This document shows positions 1 through 5,911 of a stretch of 7,552 bases of DNA, piece by piece. Made by a program: the position numbers and the translations under genes. The notes below the pieces were generated by a model that was not told where the DNA came from, did not search any database, and worked only from the letters and a program-made list of their open reading frames with translations. The DNA comes from an uncultured Clostridia bacterium. GTDB taxonomy: Bacteria > Bacillota > Clostridia > TANB77 > CAG-508. The DNA lies in contig CAKPOC010000049.1 in assembly GCA_934169535.1 (NCBI GenBank), forward strand, positions 1 to 7,552. The letters are read 5' to 3'. The number at the start of each line of letters is the position of its first letter. Positions within the stretch are counted from its first letter, which is position 1.

Positions 1-77
1 ATATATTGCTTTATTGAATTAGCAGCAGACAAATGCCCACCACCATAAGAAGCGTAAAATATTAAAATTTTTTTCAT
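1..77 (-). CDS. MGDG synthase / diacylglycerol glucosyltransferase family protein, N-terminal fragment
   Basis: Only the first 25 codons are present; the gene reads leftward off the window edge. The peptide starts MKKILIFYASYGGGHLSAAN. The hydrophobic strand followed by S-Y-G-G-G-H-x-S-A-A is the N-terminal glycine-rich motif of the MGDG-synthase family (GT28-like fold). Members of this family transfer glucose or galactose from a UDP-sugar to diacylglycerol at the inner membrane face, making glycolipids and, in Bacillus, the lipoteichoic acid anchor. The ATG is supported by AGGAG at 86-90 on the minus strand, 8 bases upstream. MurG has a related GGxGGH loop, but the SYGGGHxSAA form favours the glycolipid synthase family. 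Family assignment rests on this motif alone; the exact sugar and acceptor cannot be judged from 25 residues. It is divergent from ypeB. Confidence 0.75.
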   Translation of the reverse strand, partial: MKKILIFYASYGGGHLSAANSIKQY

Positions 78-103
78 CGGTGCAACTCCTTTTGTTTTTT
101 ATA

Positions 104-112
104 ATTTTAGCA
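104..112 (-). promoter_or_regulatory. Possible extended -10 element for the leftward glycosyltransferase gene
   Basis: On the minus strand this reads TGCTAAAAT, an extended -10 (TGn) plus TAAAAT, about 26 bases upstream of the start codon. No good -35 hexamer lies 17 bases further upstream, only T-rich sequence. The region is so AT-rich that chance matches are likely, so this is a weak call. Confidence 0.3.
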
Positions 113-132
113 TACAAAAATTAAAAATAAAA

Positions 133-161
133 GTATAAATAATCAAAAAAATCCCATAATA
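133..161 (+). promoter_or_regulatory. Candidate sigma-G (forespore) promoter of ypeB
   Basis: GTATA at 133-137 and CATAATA at 155-161 are separated by 17 bases. They match the forespore sigma-G consensus known from Bacillus (GHATR -35, CATnnTA -10). The predicted transcript would start near 168, shortly before the ribosome binding site of ypeB. This fits biology: SleB/YpeB genes are forespore-expressed in Bacillus. The sequence is AT-rich, so a chance match cannot be excluded. Confidence 0.45.
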
Positions 162-193
162 ATATAAATATTGAAAAAAGGAAGGAAATAATT

Positions 194-1576
194 TTGCAGA
201 CAAAATTTTCAAAAAAAACATCAATTACAGTAATTGCTTTAATTCTTATAGTTGCTGTAGCAGGAGCGCTTGCATATTATGCGTATAAAGAAACTAAAAG
301 CTATGAAACTGCAATGGAAAATAAGTATAATATGGCTTTTTATGAATTGATAGACTATTGTCAAAATGTAGAAACATATCTTGCAAAATCGGTAATTTCT
401 AATAATAATGAACAAGGAGCTAAAACACTTACACACCTTTGGAGAGAGGCTAGCCTTGCGCAAAGTTACCTATCAAGCTTGCCAATTGCAAGTAATGAAC
501 TAAGCAATACATCTAAATTTTTTAATCAAGTAAGTGACTATGCTTATACGCTTTCTCAAAAAAATATATCAGGTGAAAAACTTTCTCAGGAGGAACTAGA
601 TAATTTAAAGAATCTTCATTCATATAGTGTAGAAATAGAAAATGTATTAAACCAGCTAAGTACAGATTTAAATGATGGAAGAATTAAGTGGAAGAACTTA
701 GAAGATTCGGGAATGTCTAATATGTTTTCGGCAGAGGTATCATCAATAACATTAGATAGCTTCACAAGCTTAGAAGAAAACTTTCATGAATATTCAGGAC
801 TTATTTATGATGGAGCTTTTTCAGACCACTTAACATCTTCAGAAAAGAAAGGTTTAACTGGGGAAGATTTTGACGAAGAACAAGCAAAACAGCAAGTAGA
901 AAAGTTTTACGGAGAAGATAAAATAGAAGAAATTATTACAGATGGATATTCAGAAAATGCAGAAATTCCATGTTATTATTTTTCAGTAAAGCCAAAGCAA
1001 ATAGATAGCAAGTTTACAATATCAGTCTCAAAAAAAGGAGGACACATAATATCTTCAAATTATAATAGAGATGTTAACGTAGAAAATATTTCTAACGAGC
1101 AGGCAAACGATATTGGAAAAAGCTTTTTAGAAGAGCATGGATATCCTAATATGAAAGAAACCTATTATTTAAAGCAAAATGGAATTCTTACAATAAATTA
1201 TGCTTACGAGAAAGTAATAAATGATAATGAAAAAATAGTTATTTATCCAGATTTAATTAAGCTAAAAATTGCGTTAGATGACGGAGAAGTTTTAGGAATT
1301 GAAACTACGGGATATTTAAATTCTCATAATGAAAGAACAATAGAAACAAATATTATTGATAGTGAAAAAGCAAAAGAACAAATAAATCCCAATGTGGAAG
1401 TTTTAAGTACTAATTTAGCAATAATTCCAACAGAGTGGAAAACTGAAATTTTATGTTGGGAGTTTAAAGGAAAAGTAGATGATAATGAATTTTTAGTTTA
1501 TATAAATGCAGAAAATGAAAAAGTAGAGGATATATTAGTAATTGTGAATACTCCTAATGGAACGCTAACACATTAA
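194..1576 (+). CDS. ypeB: Spore germination protein YpeB
   Basis: This 460-aa protein matches YpeB in length and layout. YpeB is the partner that holds and protects the cortex-lytic enzyme SleB at the inner spore membrane until germination. A short basic N-terminus (KFSKK) precedes one membrane segment at about residues 11-29, then a long helical region at about 30-220. That region contains family-like stretches such as LWREASLAQSYLSSLP (82-97), ELSNTSKFFNQVSDYAY (102-118) and GLIYDGAFSDH (202-212). Three PepSY-like repeats follow, at about 226-295, 298-375 and 388-455. The UUG start is chosen because GGAAGG at 180-185 lies 8 bases upstream and the next in-frame ATG (codon 41) would remove the membrane anchor. 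No sleB lies immediately upstream, where many Firmicutes have it; the neighbour there is the divergent glycosyltransferase. A terminator directly follows, so the gene is probably monocistronic. Confidence 0.93.
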   Translation: MQTKFSKKTSITVIALILIVAVAGALAYYAYKETKSYETAMENKYNMAFYELIDYCQNVETYLAKSVISNNNEQGAKTLTHLWREASLAQSYLSSLPIASNELSNTSKFFNQVSDYAYTLSQKNISGEKLSQEELDNLKNLHSYSVEIENVLNQLSTDLNDGRIKWKNLEDSGMSNMFSAEVSSITLDSFTSLEENFHEYSGLIYDGAFSDHLTSSEKKGLTGEDFDEEQAKQQVEKFYGEDKIEEIITDGYSENAEIPCYYFSVKPKQIDSKFTISVSKKGGHIISSNYNRDVNVENISNEQANDIGKSFLEEHGYPNMKETYYLKQNGILTINYAYEKVINDNEKIVIYPDLIKLKIALDDGEVLGIETTGYLNSHNERTIETNIIDSEKAKEQINPNVEVLSTNLAIIPTEWKTEILCWEFKGKVDDNEFLVYINAENEKVEDILVIVNTPNGTLTH

Positions 1577-1601
1577 AGACGGAAAAACACCGTCTTTTTT
1601 T
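1575..1601 (+). terminator. Rho-independent terminator after ypeB
   Basis: AAAGACGG (1575-1582) pairs perfectly with CCGTCTTT (1590-1597) around a 7-base loop. It runs into a T tract (1595-1601). The stem begins inside the ypeB stop codon, so the terminator sits directly on the end of the gene and separates ypeB from murF. Confidence 0.9.
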
Positions 1602-1612
1602 GCTTTTTAGTA

Positions 1613-1641
1613 TTGCAAAAATAAAAACACTAGAATATAAT
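1613..1641 (+). promoter_or_regulatory. Sigma-A-type promoter of murF-ddl
   Basis: TTGCAA at 1613-1618 (4 of 6 to the consensus -35) lies 17 bases before a perfect TATAAT at 1636-1641. It sits between the ypeB terminator and the murF ribosome binding site, giving a predicted 5' leader of only about 20 bases. There is no room for a riboswitch or T-box. Confidence 0.7.
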
Positions 1642-1666
1642 ATAAAAAATCAAGGAGGGCAAGGCT

Positions 1667-3022
1667 TTGAATACTTTAAAGGTTAAAGATATATTAAAAG
1701 TAACTAATGGAAAATTGATATATGGAAATGAAGAAACAGAATGTCAAAATTTTTGCAGAGATACAAGAATTGTAGCAGAAGGTGACATTTATGTTGGACT
1801 AAAAGGGGAAAAAGTTGATGGCTCAGTGTTTTATGCTAAAGCTTTTGAAAACGGAGCAACAGGAGCTATTATAAATAATAAAAATATAGATATAAAAAAT
1901 TATGATGGAAAATTTTTAATAGAAGTAGATGATACACTAAAAGCAATAGGAAGCATTGCAAAACTAAAAAGACAAATGTACAATATTCCAGTTGTTGCAA
2001 TCACAGGAAGCGTTGGGAAAACTAGCACTAAAGACATGATATATAGTGTTGTTTCACAAAAGTATAAAACACTAAAAACACTAAAAAATTTTAATAATGA
2101 AATAGGAATGCCATTTACTATTTTAAAGTTAAAAGATGAAGAAGCTTTAGTTGTAGAAATGGGAATGAACCATTTTGGAGAACTTTCAAGACTTACAAAT
2201 ATTGCAAAACCAACAATTGCAGTAATTACAAATGTTGGAACAGCACATATTGGAAATTTAGGCTCAAGAGAAAATATTTTAAAAGCAAAATTAGAAATAC
2301 TAGAAGGACTAAATGATGATGGAGTAGCTGTTATAAATAATGATAACGATCTTTTACATAAATGGAAAACAGATCAAAGCAAGTATAAAGTTGTAACTTT
2401 CGGAATAAATAATAAAAGTGACAACATGGCAAAAAATATTAAGTACAACGAAACAACAAGTTCTTTTGAATTCGAAGAAAAAGAAATAAATGTACCTGTT
2501 GGGGGAGAAGCGTTTGTATATAACAGTTTAGCTGCAATATCAGTAGGAAAATTATTAGGGATAGAATTAGAAAAAATAAAAGAGGGAATTGCAAAATTTG
2601 AATTAACTAAAATGAGGCTGGATGTAAAAAATAGCACTAATGGTTATAAAATAATAGATGATTGCTATAATGCAAATTATGATTCTATGAAAGCTGCTCT
2701 TGAATATTTAAATAAAATCAAATCAAATAAAAAAATTGCAGTTTTAGGAGATATGTTAGAACTTGGAGAATTTTCTAAAGAATTGCATGAGGCAGTAGGA
2801 AAAGAAGTTTTAAAAAATAATATAGATGCTTTAGTAACTGTAGGAAATGCTTCTAAAAACATTGCAAATATAGTAAAACAAGATAAAACAAAGGAAGTTT
2901 ATGAATTTGAAAATAATAGAGAAGCTATTAAAAAAATAAAAGAAATTGCAAATGTAGGAGACGCTATTTTAGTAAAAGCTTCAAATTCTATGAATTTTAA
3001 AGAAATTGTTAATAGCCTATAA
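1667..3022 (+). CDS. murF: UDP-N-acetylmuramoyl-tripeptide--D-alanyl-D-alanine ligase
   Basis: MurF is the last cytoplasmic amino-acid ligase of peptidoglycan synthesis: it uses ATP to join D-Ala-D-Ala to UDP-MurNAc-tripeptide. The 451-aa length is typical. The N-terminal substrate domain covers about 1-105. The central ATPase domain begins with the P-loop TGSVGKTS (113-120), followed by NFNNEIGMP (141-149), EMGMNHFGEL (164-173) and TNVGTAHIG (188-196). The C-terminal domain carries DDCYNANYDSM (331-341), VLGDMLELGE (359-368) and VKASNSM (436-442). The last motif is more often K-G/A-S-R-x-M in MurF, so the Asn at 440 is a small deviation. UUG is the start, supported by GGAGGG at 1654-1659 with 7-base spacing; no ATG fits better. 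It lies 17 bases ahead of ddl, which makes the dipeptide it uses, so the two are surely co-transcribed. Confidence 0.97.
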   Translation: MNTLKVKDILKVTNGKLIYGNEETECQNFCRDTRIVAEGDIYVGLKGEKVDGSVFYAKAFENGATGAIINNKNIDIKNYDGKFLIEVDDTLKAIGSIAKLKRQMYNIPVVAITGSVGKTSTKDMIYSVVSQKYKTLKTLKNFNNEIGMPFTILKLKDEEALVVEMGMNHFGELSRLTNIAKPTIAVITNVGTAHIGNLGSRENILKAKLEILEGLNDDGVAVINNDNDLLHKWKTDQSKYKVVTFGINNKSDNMAKNIKYNETTSSFEFEEKEINVPVGGEAFVYNSLAAISVGKLLGIELEKIKEGIAKFELTKMRLDVKNSTNGYKIIDDCYNANYDSMKAALEYLNKIKSNKKIAVLGDMLELGEFSKELHEAVGKEVLKNNIDALVTVGNASKNIANIVKQDKTKEVYEFENNREAIKKIKEIANVGDAILVKASNSMNFKEIVNSL

Positions 3023-3039
3023 TGAAAGGAAGATAGATT

Positions 3040-4101
3040 ATGAAAAAAGTAAAAGTAGCTGTAATATTTGGTGGAAAGTCAACGGAACATGAGGTTTCAA
3101 ATGTTTCTGGAACATCAGTGATACAAAATTTAAATAAAGAAAAATATGAAATATTTCCAATTTATATAAATAAAGAGGGAAAGTGGTTTGAATATACCGA
3201 AGAAGTAGAAAAAATTCAAATTTTAGAATTAAATAAAGAACCTGAAAAATTAAAAGAAATAAATTCAATAAATGAATATTTAAAAAATATGGATGTTATT
3301 TTACCAATATTACATGGATTATACGGAGAAGATGGAACAATTCAAGGAATGTTTGAAGTGCTTGGTAAAAAATATGTTGGCTGTAAAGTACTTGCATCAA
3401 CTGTTTGCATGGATAAAGTATATAGCAAAATGATTTTTGAAAAAGCACAAATCAATCAAACAAAATACATAACAATAAAGGCTAATGATAAATATATATA
3501 CGTAGATGAAGCATTAAACGAAGAAGAGATAAAACTTGAAGAGATAGTTGCAAAAGCAGAAGAAAAATTAAAATATCCAATGTTTGTAAAACCTTCAAAT
3601 TCTGGTTCTTCTGTAGGCGTTACAAAGGTAGAATGTGCAAAAGAATTAGAAAATGCAATAATAACTGCTAAAAAATATGATAAAGAAATATTAATAGAAG
3701 AAGGAATAATAGGAAAAGAAGTTGAGTGTGCAGTACTTGAAGCAGATGGAGAGGTAAAAGCATCTTGTACAGGCCAAATTCTTTCAGCAGAAGAGTTTTA
3801 TAGTTATTCTTCAAAATACACAAATGCAGAATCAAGAACATTAATTCCTGCAGATATTAGCAAAGAAAAACAAGAAGAAATACAGAAATTAGCTATAAAG
3901 GCTTTTAAAGCAGTAAATGGAAGTGGAATTTCAAGAATAGATTTCTTTATAGAAGACAAAACAAACAAAGTATATTTAAATGAAATAAATACAATGCCAG
4001 GATTTACTAAAATTAGCATGTATCCACAATTGTGGAATAAAAGTGGATTACCATACTCAAAATTGCTAGATAAGCTTATTGAAAATGCACTTAAAAATTA
4101 G
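3040..4101 (+). CDS. ddl: D-alanine--D-alanine ligase
   Basis: Ddl is an ATP-grasp enzyme that joins two D-alanines into the dipeptide used by MurF. The 353-aa length is normal. Visible family motifs are FGGKSTEHEVS (10-20, with the Glu that contacts the first D-Ala), LPILHGLYGEDGTIQG (88-103), KPSNSGSSVGV (184-194), EGKEV-like GKEVE (225-229), DFFIE (301-305) and the metal/substrate loop LNEINTMPGFT (313-323). The omega-loop reads EFYSYSSKYT (252-261), with the Tyr typical of true D-Ala:D-Ala ligases. VanA-type D-lactate ligases have a different loop there. A vancomycin-susceptible type of precursor is therefore inferred. The ATG has AAAGGAAG at 3025-3032. No terminator is evident after the stop, only AT-rich sequence, before the promoter of the next gene. 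Confidence 0.96.
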   Translation: MKKVKVAVIFGGKSTEHEVSNVSGTSVIQNLNKEKYEIFPIYINKEGKWFEYTEEVEKIQILELNKEPEKLKEINSINEYLKNMDVILPILHGLYGEDGTIQGMFEVLGKKYVGCKVLASTVCMDKVYSKMIFEKAQINQTKYITIKANDKYIYVDEALNEEEIKLEEIVAKAEEKLKYPMFVKPSNSGSSVGVTKVECAKELENAIITAKKYDKEILIEEGIIGKEVECAVLEADGEVKASCTGQILSAEEFYSYSSKYTNAESRTLIPADISKEKQEEIQKLAIKAFKAVNGSGISRIDFFIEDKTNKVYLNEINTMPGFTKISMYPQLWNKSGLPYSKLLDKLIENALKN

Positions 4102-4127
4102 AATTATTATAAAAATTTAAAATAATA

Positions 4128-4156
4128 TTTAAAACACAACGAATATATGTTATAAT
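4128..4156 (+). promoter_or_regulatory. Extended -10 promoter of the dnaJ-like gene
   Basis: A perfect TATAAT at 4151-4156 is preceded by TGT (4148-4150), forming an extended -10. A weak -35, TTTAAA at 4128-4133, lies 17 bases upstream. It stands 28 bases before the ATG. No CIRCE-type inverted repeat (the HrcA operator, TTAGCACTC-N9-GAGTGCTAA) is present, so control by HrcA is not supported. Confidence 0.65.
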
Positions 4157-4183
4157 TAGCCTAGTAAATTTGGAGGAAGACAA

Positions 4184-4996
4184 ATGATTTTTAAGGACTA
4201 CTATAAAATATTAGGCTTAGAGTCTAATAAAGCTAGCACAAATGATATAAAAGTAGCCTATAGGGAACAAGCAAAAAAATACCATCCAGATGTTAATATA
4301 GGAAATAGAAATACAGAAGAAAGATTTAAAGACATAAACGAAGCTTATAAAATATTGTCAGACTCAAATTCTAGAAGAAAATATGATAGAAGTTGGAACT
4401 CTAGAATTGGCAGAAAAAAAGCAAAAGCAAAGCAAAAAACTACAAAACTTAGTACGTTAGATTTTATAAAGCAGATGTTAGGGCTAAACATTAGTAAGCC
4501 TAAAAAAGAAAAAAAGGTAAAACCAGAGGCCGCACAGGGAGAAAACGTAGAAACTTCAATAAATATATCTGTAAGTGAAGGCTTTTTTGGAGCCAAAAAG
4601 GATATTTCTTTAAGAACTGTAGAAGGAAACTTAAAAAAGTTTGAAATAGAAATTCCTGAAGGCATACGAAACGGAGAAAGAATTAGATTAATTGGACAAG
4701 GTAAGCCTGGCAAAAATGGTGGAAAAAATGGAGATTTACTAATAAGAGTAAATATAGAGGAAGACAAACAATACAAATTAGTAAACTCAGACATATATAC
4801 AACAGTAGAAATTATGCCATGGGAAGCAGTTCTTGGAGCTAAGATAAGTATTAATTCAATTGATGAACCAATTACAGTATATATACCCCAAAGAAGCAAT
4901 TCAGAAGACACTATAAAAATAGAAAATAAAGGCTACAAAAATGGAAGACGGTGGAAGAGGAGATTTTTATATAAATATAAAAATTGCGCTACCTAA
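4184..4996 (+). CDS. DnaJ/CbpA-like J-domain co-chaperone, frameshifted near the 3' end
   Basis: The J-domain occupies about residues 4-69 (DYYKILGL start, HPD triad at 34-36, FKDINEAYKILSD at 48-60) and would stimulate an Hsp70 (DnaK) ATPase. A Lys-rich linker (about 75-118) replaces the usual Gly/Phe region. Two DnaJ C-terminal beta domains follow, at about 120-195 and 200 onward, with SVSEGFFGAKKDI and IEIPEGIRNGERIRLIGQG visible. There is no cysteine-rich zinc finger, so it resembles the CbpA class, not canonical DnaJ. ATG has GGAGG at 4172-4176, spacing 7. The frame as written ends with 18 unfamily-like residues (NGRRWKRR...) after Tyr-Lys at 251-252. The expected C-terminus is present in another frame (4941-5060). 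Restoring it would give a protein of about 291 residues ending at 5060. This is a broken gene, a sequencing error or, less likely, programmed frameshifting. Confidence 0.88.
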   Translation: MIFKDYYKILGLESNKASTNDIKVAYREQAKKYHPDVNIGNRNTEERFKDINEAYKILSDSNSRRKYDRSWNSRIGRKKAKAKQKTTKLSTLDFIKQMLGLNISKPKKEKKVKPEAAQGENVETSINISVSEGFFGAKKDISLRTVEGNLKKFEIEIPEGIRNGERIRLIGQGKPGKNGGKNGDLLIRVNIEEDKQYKLVNSDIYTTVEIMPWEAVLGAKISINSIDEPITVYIPQRSNSEDTIKIENKGYKNGRRWKRRFLYKYKNCAT

Positions 4997-5060
4997 AAAC
5001 ATAACAAAAGAGGAAGAAAAAATTTACAAACAGTTGCAAAAACTAGCACTTAAAGATTGA
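4941..5060 (+). pseudogene. Out-of-frame 3' end of the dnaJ-like gene
   Basis: In the +1 frame relative to the upstream J-domain gene, 4941-5060 reads MEDGGRGDFYINIKIALPKN and 19 further residues to a TGA at 5058-5060. The pattern G-x-GRGD-x-Y-x-x-x-x-I-x-LP is the usual end of a DnaJ C-terminal domain II (GGRGDLYVxxxVxxP), followed by a helix-like tail (EEEKIYKQLQKLALKD). The junction is an A5 run at 4937-4941; removing one A (or adding two) joins the frames. It is best read as the displaced tail of the same gene, not as a separate protein, although an AAAGG at 4928-4932 happens to lie 8 bases upstream of its ATG. Confidence 0.8.
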
Positions 5061-5076
5061 TTTACATAAAAATAAG

Positions 5077-5105
5077 TTGACATATTCTACAAAATAAGGT
5101 ATAAT
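5077..5105 (+). promoter_or_regulatory. Perfect consensus sigma-A promoter of the coupling-protein cluster
   Basis: TTGACA (5077-5082), a 17-base spacer, and TATAAT (5100-5105) match the housekeeping consensus at all 12 positions. Transcription should start near 5112. A tandem GTATGA repeat (5106-5117) overlaps the expected start point. No good terminator separates it from the dnaJ-like gene, so some read-through may add to it. Confidence 0.9.
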
Positions 5106-5123
5106 GTATGAGTATGAGAAAAT

Positions 5124-5129
5124 GAGGTG
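5124..5129 (+). promoter_or_regulatory. Ribosome binding site that fixes the start of the 170-aa gene
   Basis: GAGGTG is fully complementary to the 16S 3' end and sits 4 bases before the ATG at 5134. The alternative in-frame ATG at 5104 lies inside the -10 hexamer, upstream of the expected transcript start, so it cannot be the start from this promoter. Confidence 0.8.
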
Positions 5130-5133
5130 TAAA

Positions 5134-5646
5134 ATGGATTTTTTATCAGGAAAACATTTTAGTATAATGGATCCACAAAATGTAAACACAGTAATATATC
5201 AAATAAACGTAGAAAATAAGGAAAACCTTGATGAAAACTCACCAGGAATAACTTTAGAAAGACTAAAATGCAGAGAGCAAATAGTAGGTAATAATAAAAA
5301 GAAAACATTTTTTGTTGATGTACCAAATGATGGAGCAAAACAGCTTGTTATTTTGTCTTTTGGAAAAGATAAAGTAATAGTAAACAATGGTGTTTTGGAT
5401 AAAGACAATGTAAAAATATCAAAAAAACCAGCACCTGTAAAATTTGATACATTATATTCAGAAGAAGAAACTGAATATAAGGACATAAAATATACACCAA
5501 ATTTAAAAAGGCCTATAACAATAATAGACCCAGAAACAGCAGAAGAAGTAAAACCAGTACTATATTTTGATAAAGAAACAAATGAAGTTAAAGGAAAATG
5601 CAAATTAAAACCATACAAATCATATTTTGCCTTTGAAATTAGGTAA
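5134..5646 (+). CDS. Hypothetical 170-aa protein, first gene of the virD4 cluster
   Basis: I do not recognise this family. The protein is soluble in appearance: no signal peptide, no membrane segment, many Lys, Glu and Asp residues. Alternating hydrophobic stretches suggest a beta-rich fold (TFFVDV at 58-63, QLVILSFG at 70-77, KVIVNNG at 80-86, YKSYFAFEI at 161-169). There are two cysteines (46 and 155), not arranged as a metal site. An N-terminal stretch (SIMDPQNVNTVIYQINVENK, 10-29) and a C-terminal one (TIIDPETAEEVKPVLYFDKE, 129-148) share a loose I-x-D-P pattern; this may be a weak repeat or chance. It begins right after a consensus promoter and lies 22 bases before the 72-aa gene, in the same direction as virD4. 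A role with the conjugation machinery is inferred from position only. The longer reading from 5104 is rejected because that ATG is in the -10 box. Confidence 0.8.
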   Translation: MDFLSGKHFSIMDPQNVNTVIYQINVENKENLDENSPGITLERLKCREQIVGNNKKKTFFVDVPNDGAKQLVILSFGKDKVIVNNGVLDKDNVKISKKPAPVKFDTLYSEEETEYKDIKYTPNLKRPITIIDPETAEEVKPVLYFDKETNEVKGKCKLKPYKSYFAFEIR

Positions 5647-5656
5647 AGTAAAAATT

Positions 5657-5662
5657 AGGAGG
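5657..5662 (+). promoter_or_regulatory. Ribosome binding site that fixes the start of the 72-aa gene
   Basis: AGGAGG, a near-perfect Shine-Dalgarno, lies 6 bases before the ATG at 5669. The upstream in-frame ATG at 5627 has no such site and would overlap the preceding gene by 20 bases. Confidence 0.85.
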
Positions 5663-5668
5663 AATAAA

Positions 5669-5887
5669 ATGGAGGAAACTAGCAATCAAATGCCAGCTAG
5701 AAAACATGAAATTAACACAATCAAATTTAATGAAAATGAAAAGCAAAAAGTTATAGAAGCTGGAAAGGGACCAAAAATAATTGTTTATAAAGATGTAGAA
5801 AAAAATATAACAAATATAATTGGTGAAAACCCTTTAAATATCACACTTGTACCAAACAGAGAAATAGAAGATAAGCAAAGAGATTAA
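5669..5887 (+). CDS. Hypothetical 72-aa protein between the 170-aa gene and virD4
   Basis: I do not recognise this small protein. It is hydrophilic and has no membrane segment or cysteine. It starts MEETSNQMPARKHEINTIKF, contains a charged stretch NENEKQKVIEAGKGPKIIVY (21-40) that could form a helix then a strand, and ends in a charged tail (REIEDKQRD). It is preceded by an excellent Shine-Dalgarno and followed after 24 bases by virD4, with no terminator on either side, so it is the middle gene of a three-gene transcript. The strong ribosome binding site and the tight spacing argue that it is a real gene. Function unknown; a partner of the coupling protein or of the 170-aa protein is possible but rests only on position. 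Confidence 0.72.
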   Translation: MEETSNQMPARKHEINTIKFNENEKQKVIEAGKGPKIIVYKDVEKNITNIIGENPLNITLVPNREIEDKQRD

Positions 5888-5911
5888 TCAAAAGAAAAGG
5901 TGAATATAACT

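Noticed and set aside
2061..2090. Tandem ACACTAAAA repeat in murF
   Set aside because: It encodes the KTLKTLKN stretch next to the conserved NFNNEIG motif; a short coding coincidence.
4102..4130. AT-only imperfect inverted repeat after ddl (AATTATTAT ... ATAATATT)
   Set aside because: No G-C pairs in the stem and no following T tract, so it is not a credible terminator.
4345..4911. 188-codon open frame on the minus strand across the dnaJ-like gene
   Set aside because: It is antisense to a clear J-domain protein; it has no good ribosome binding site, and its composition (Phe, Ser, Ile, Pro rich) is what the reverse of an AT-rich Lys/Glu gene gives.
2018..5050. 12-base direct repeat AAAACTAGCACT at 2018-2029 and 5039-5050, as possible att sites
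   Set aside because: The first copy encodes the murF P-loop (GKTST) and the second lies in the dnaJ tail; the match is short, in AT-rich sequence, and the genes between are housekeeping.
5104..5133. Upstream ATG extending the 170-aa protein by 10 residues
   Set aside because: The ATG is within the -10 hexamer of a perfect promoter, ahead of the predicted transcript start, and lacks a ribosome binding site.
5199..5618. 139-codon open frame on the minus strand across the 170-aa gene
   Set aside because: Shadow frame with Ser/Phe-rich composition; the plus strand has the promoter, ribosome binding site and co-directional neighbours.
5627..5668. Upstream ATG extending the 72-aa protein by 14 residues
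   Set aside because: No Shine-Dalgarno there, and it overlaps the preceding gene; AGGAGG at 5657-5662 fits the ATG at 5669.
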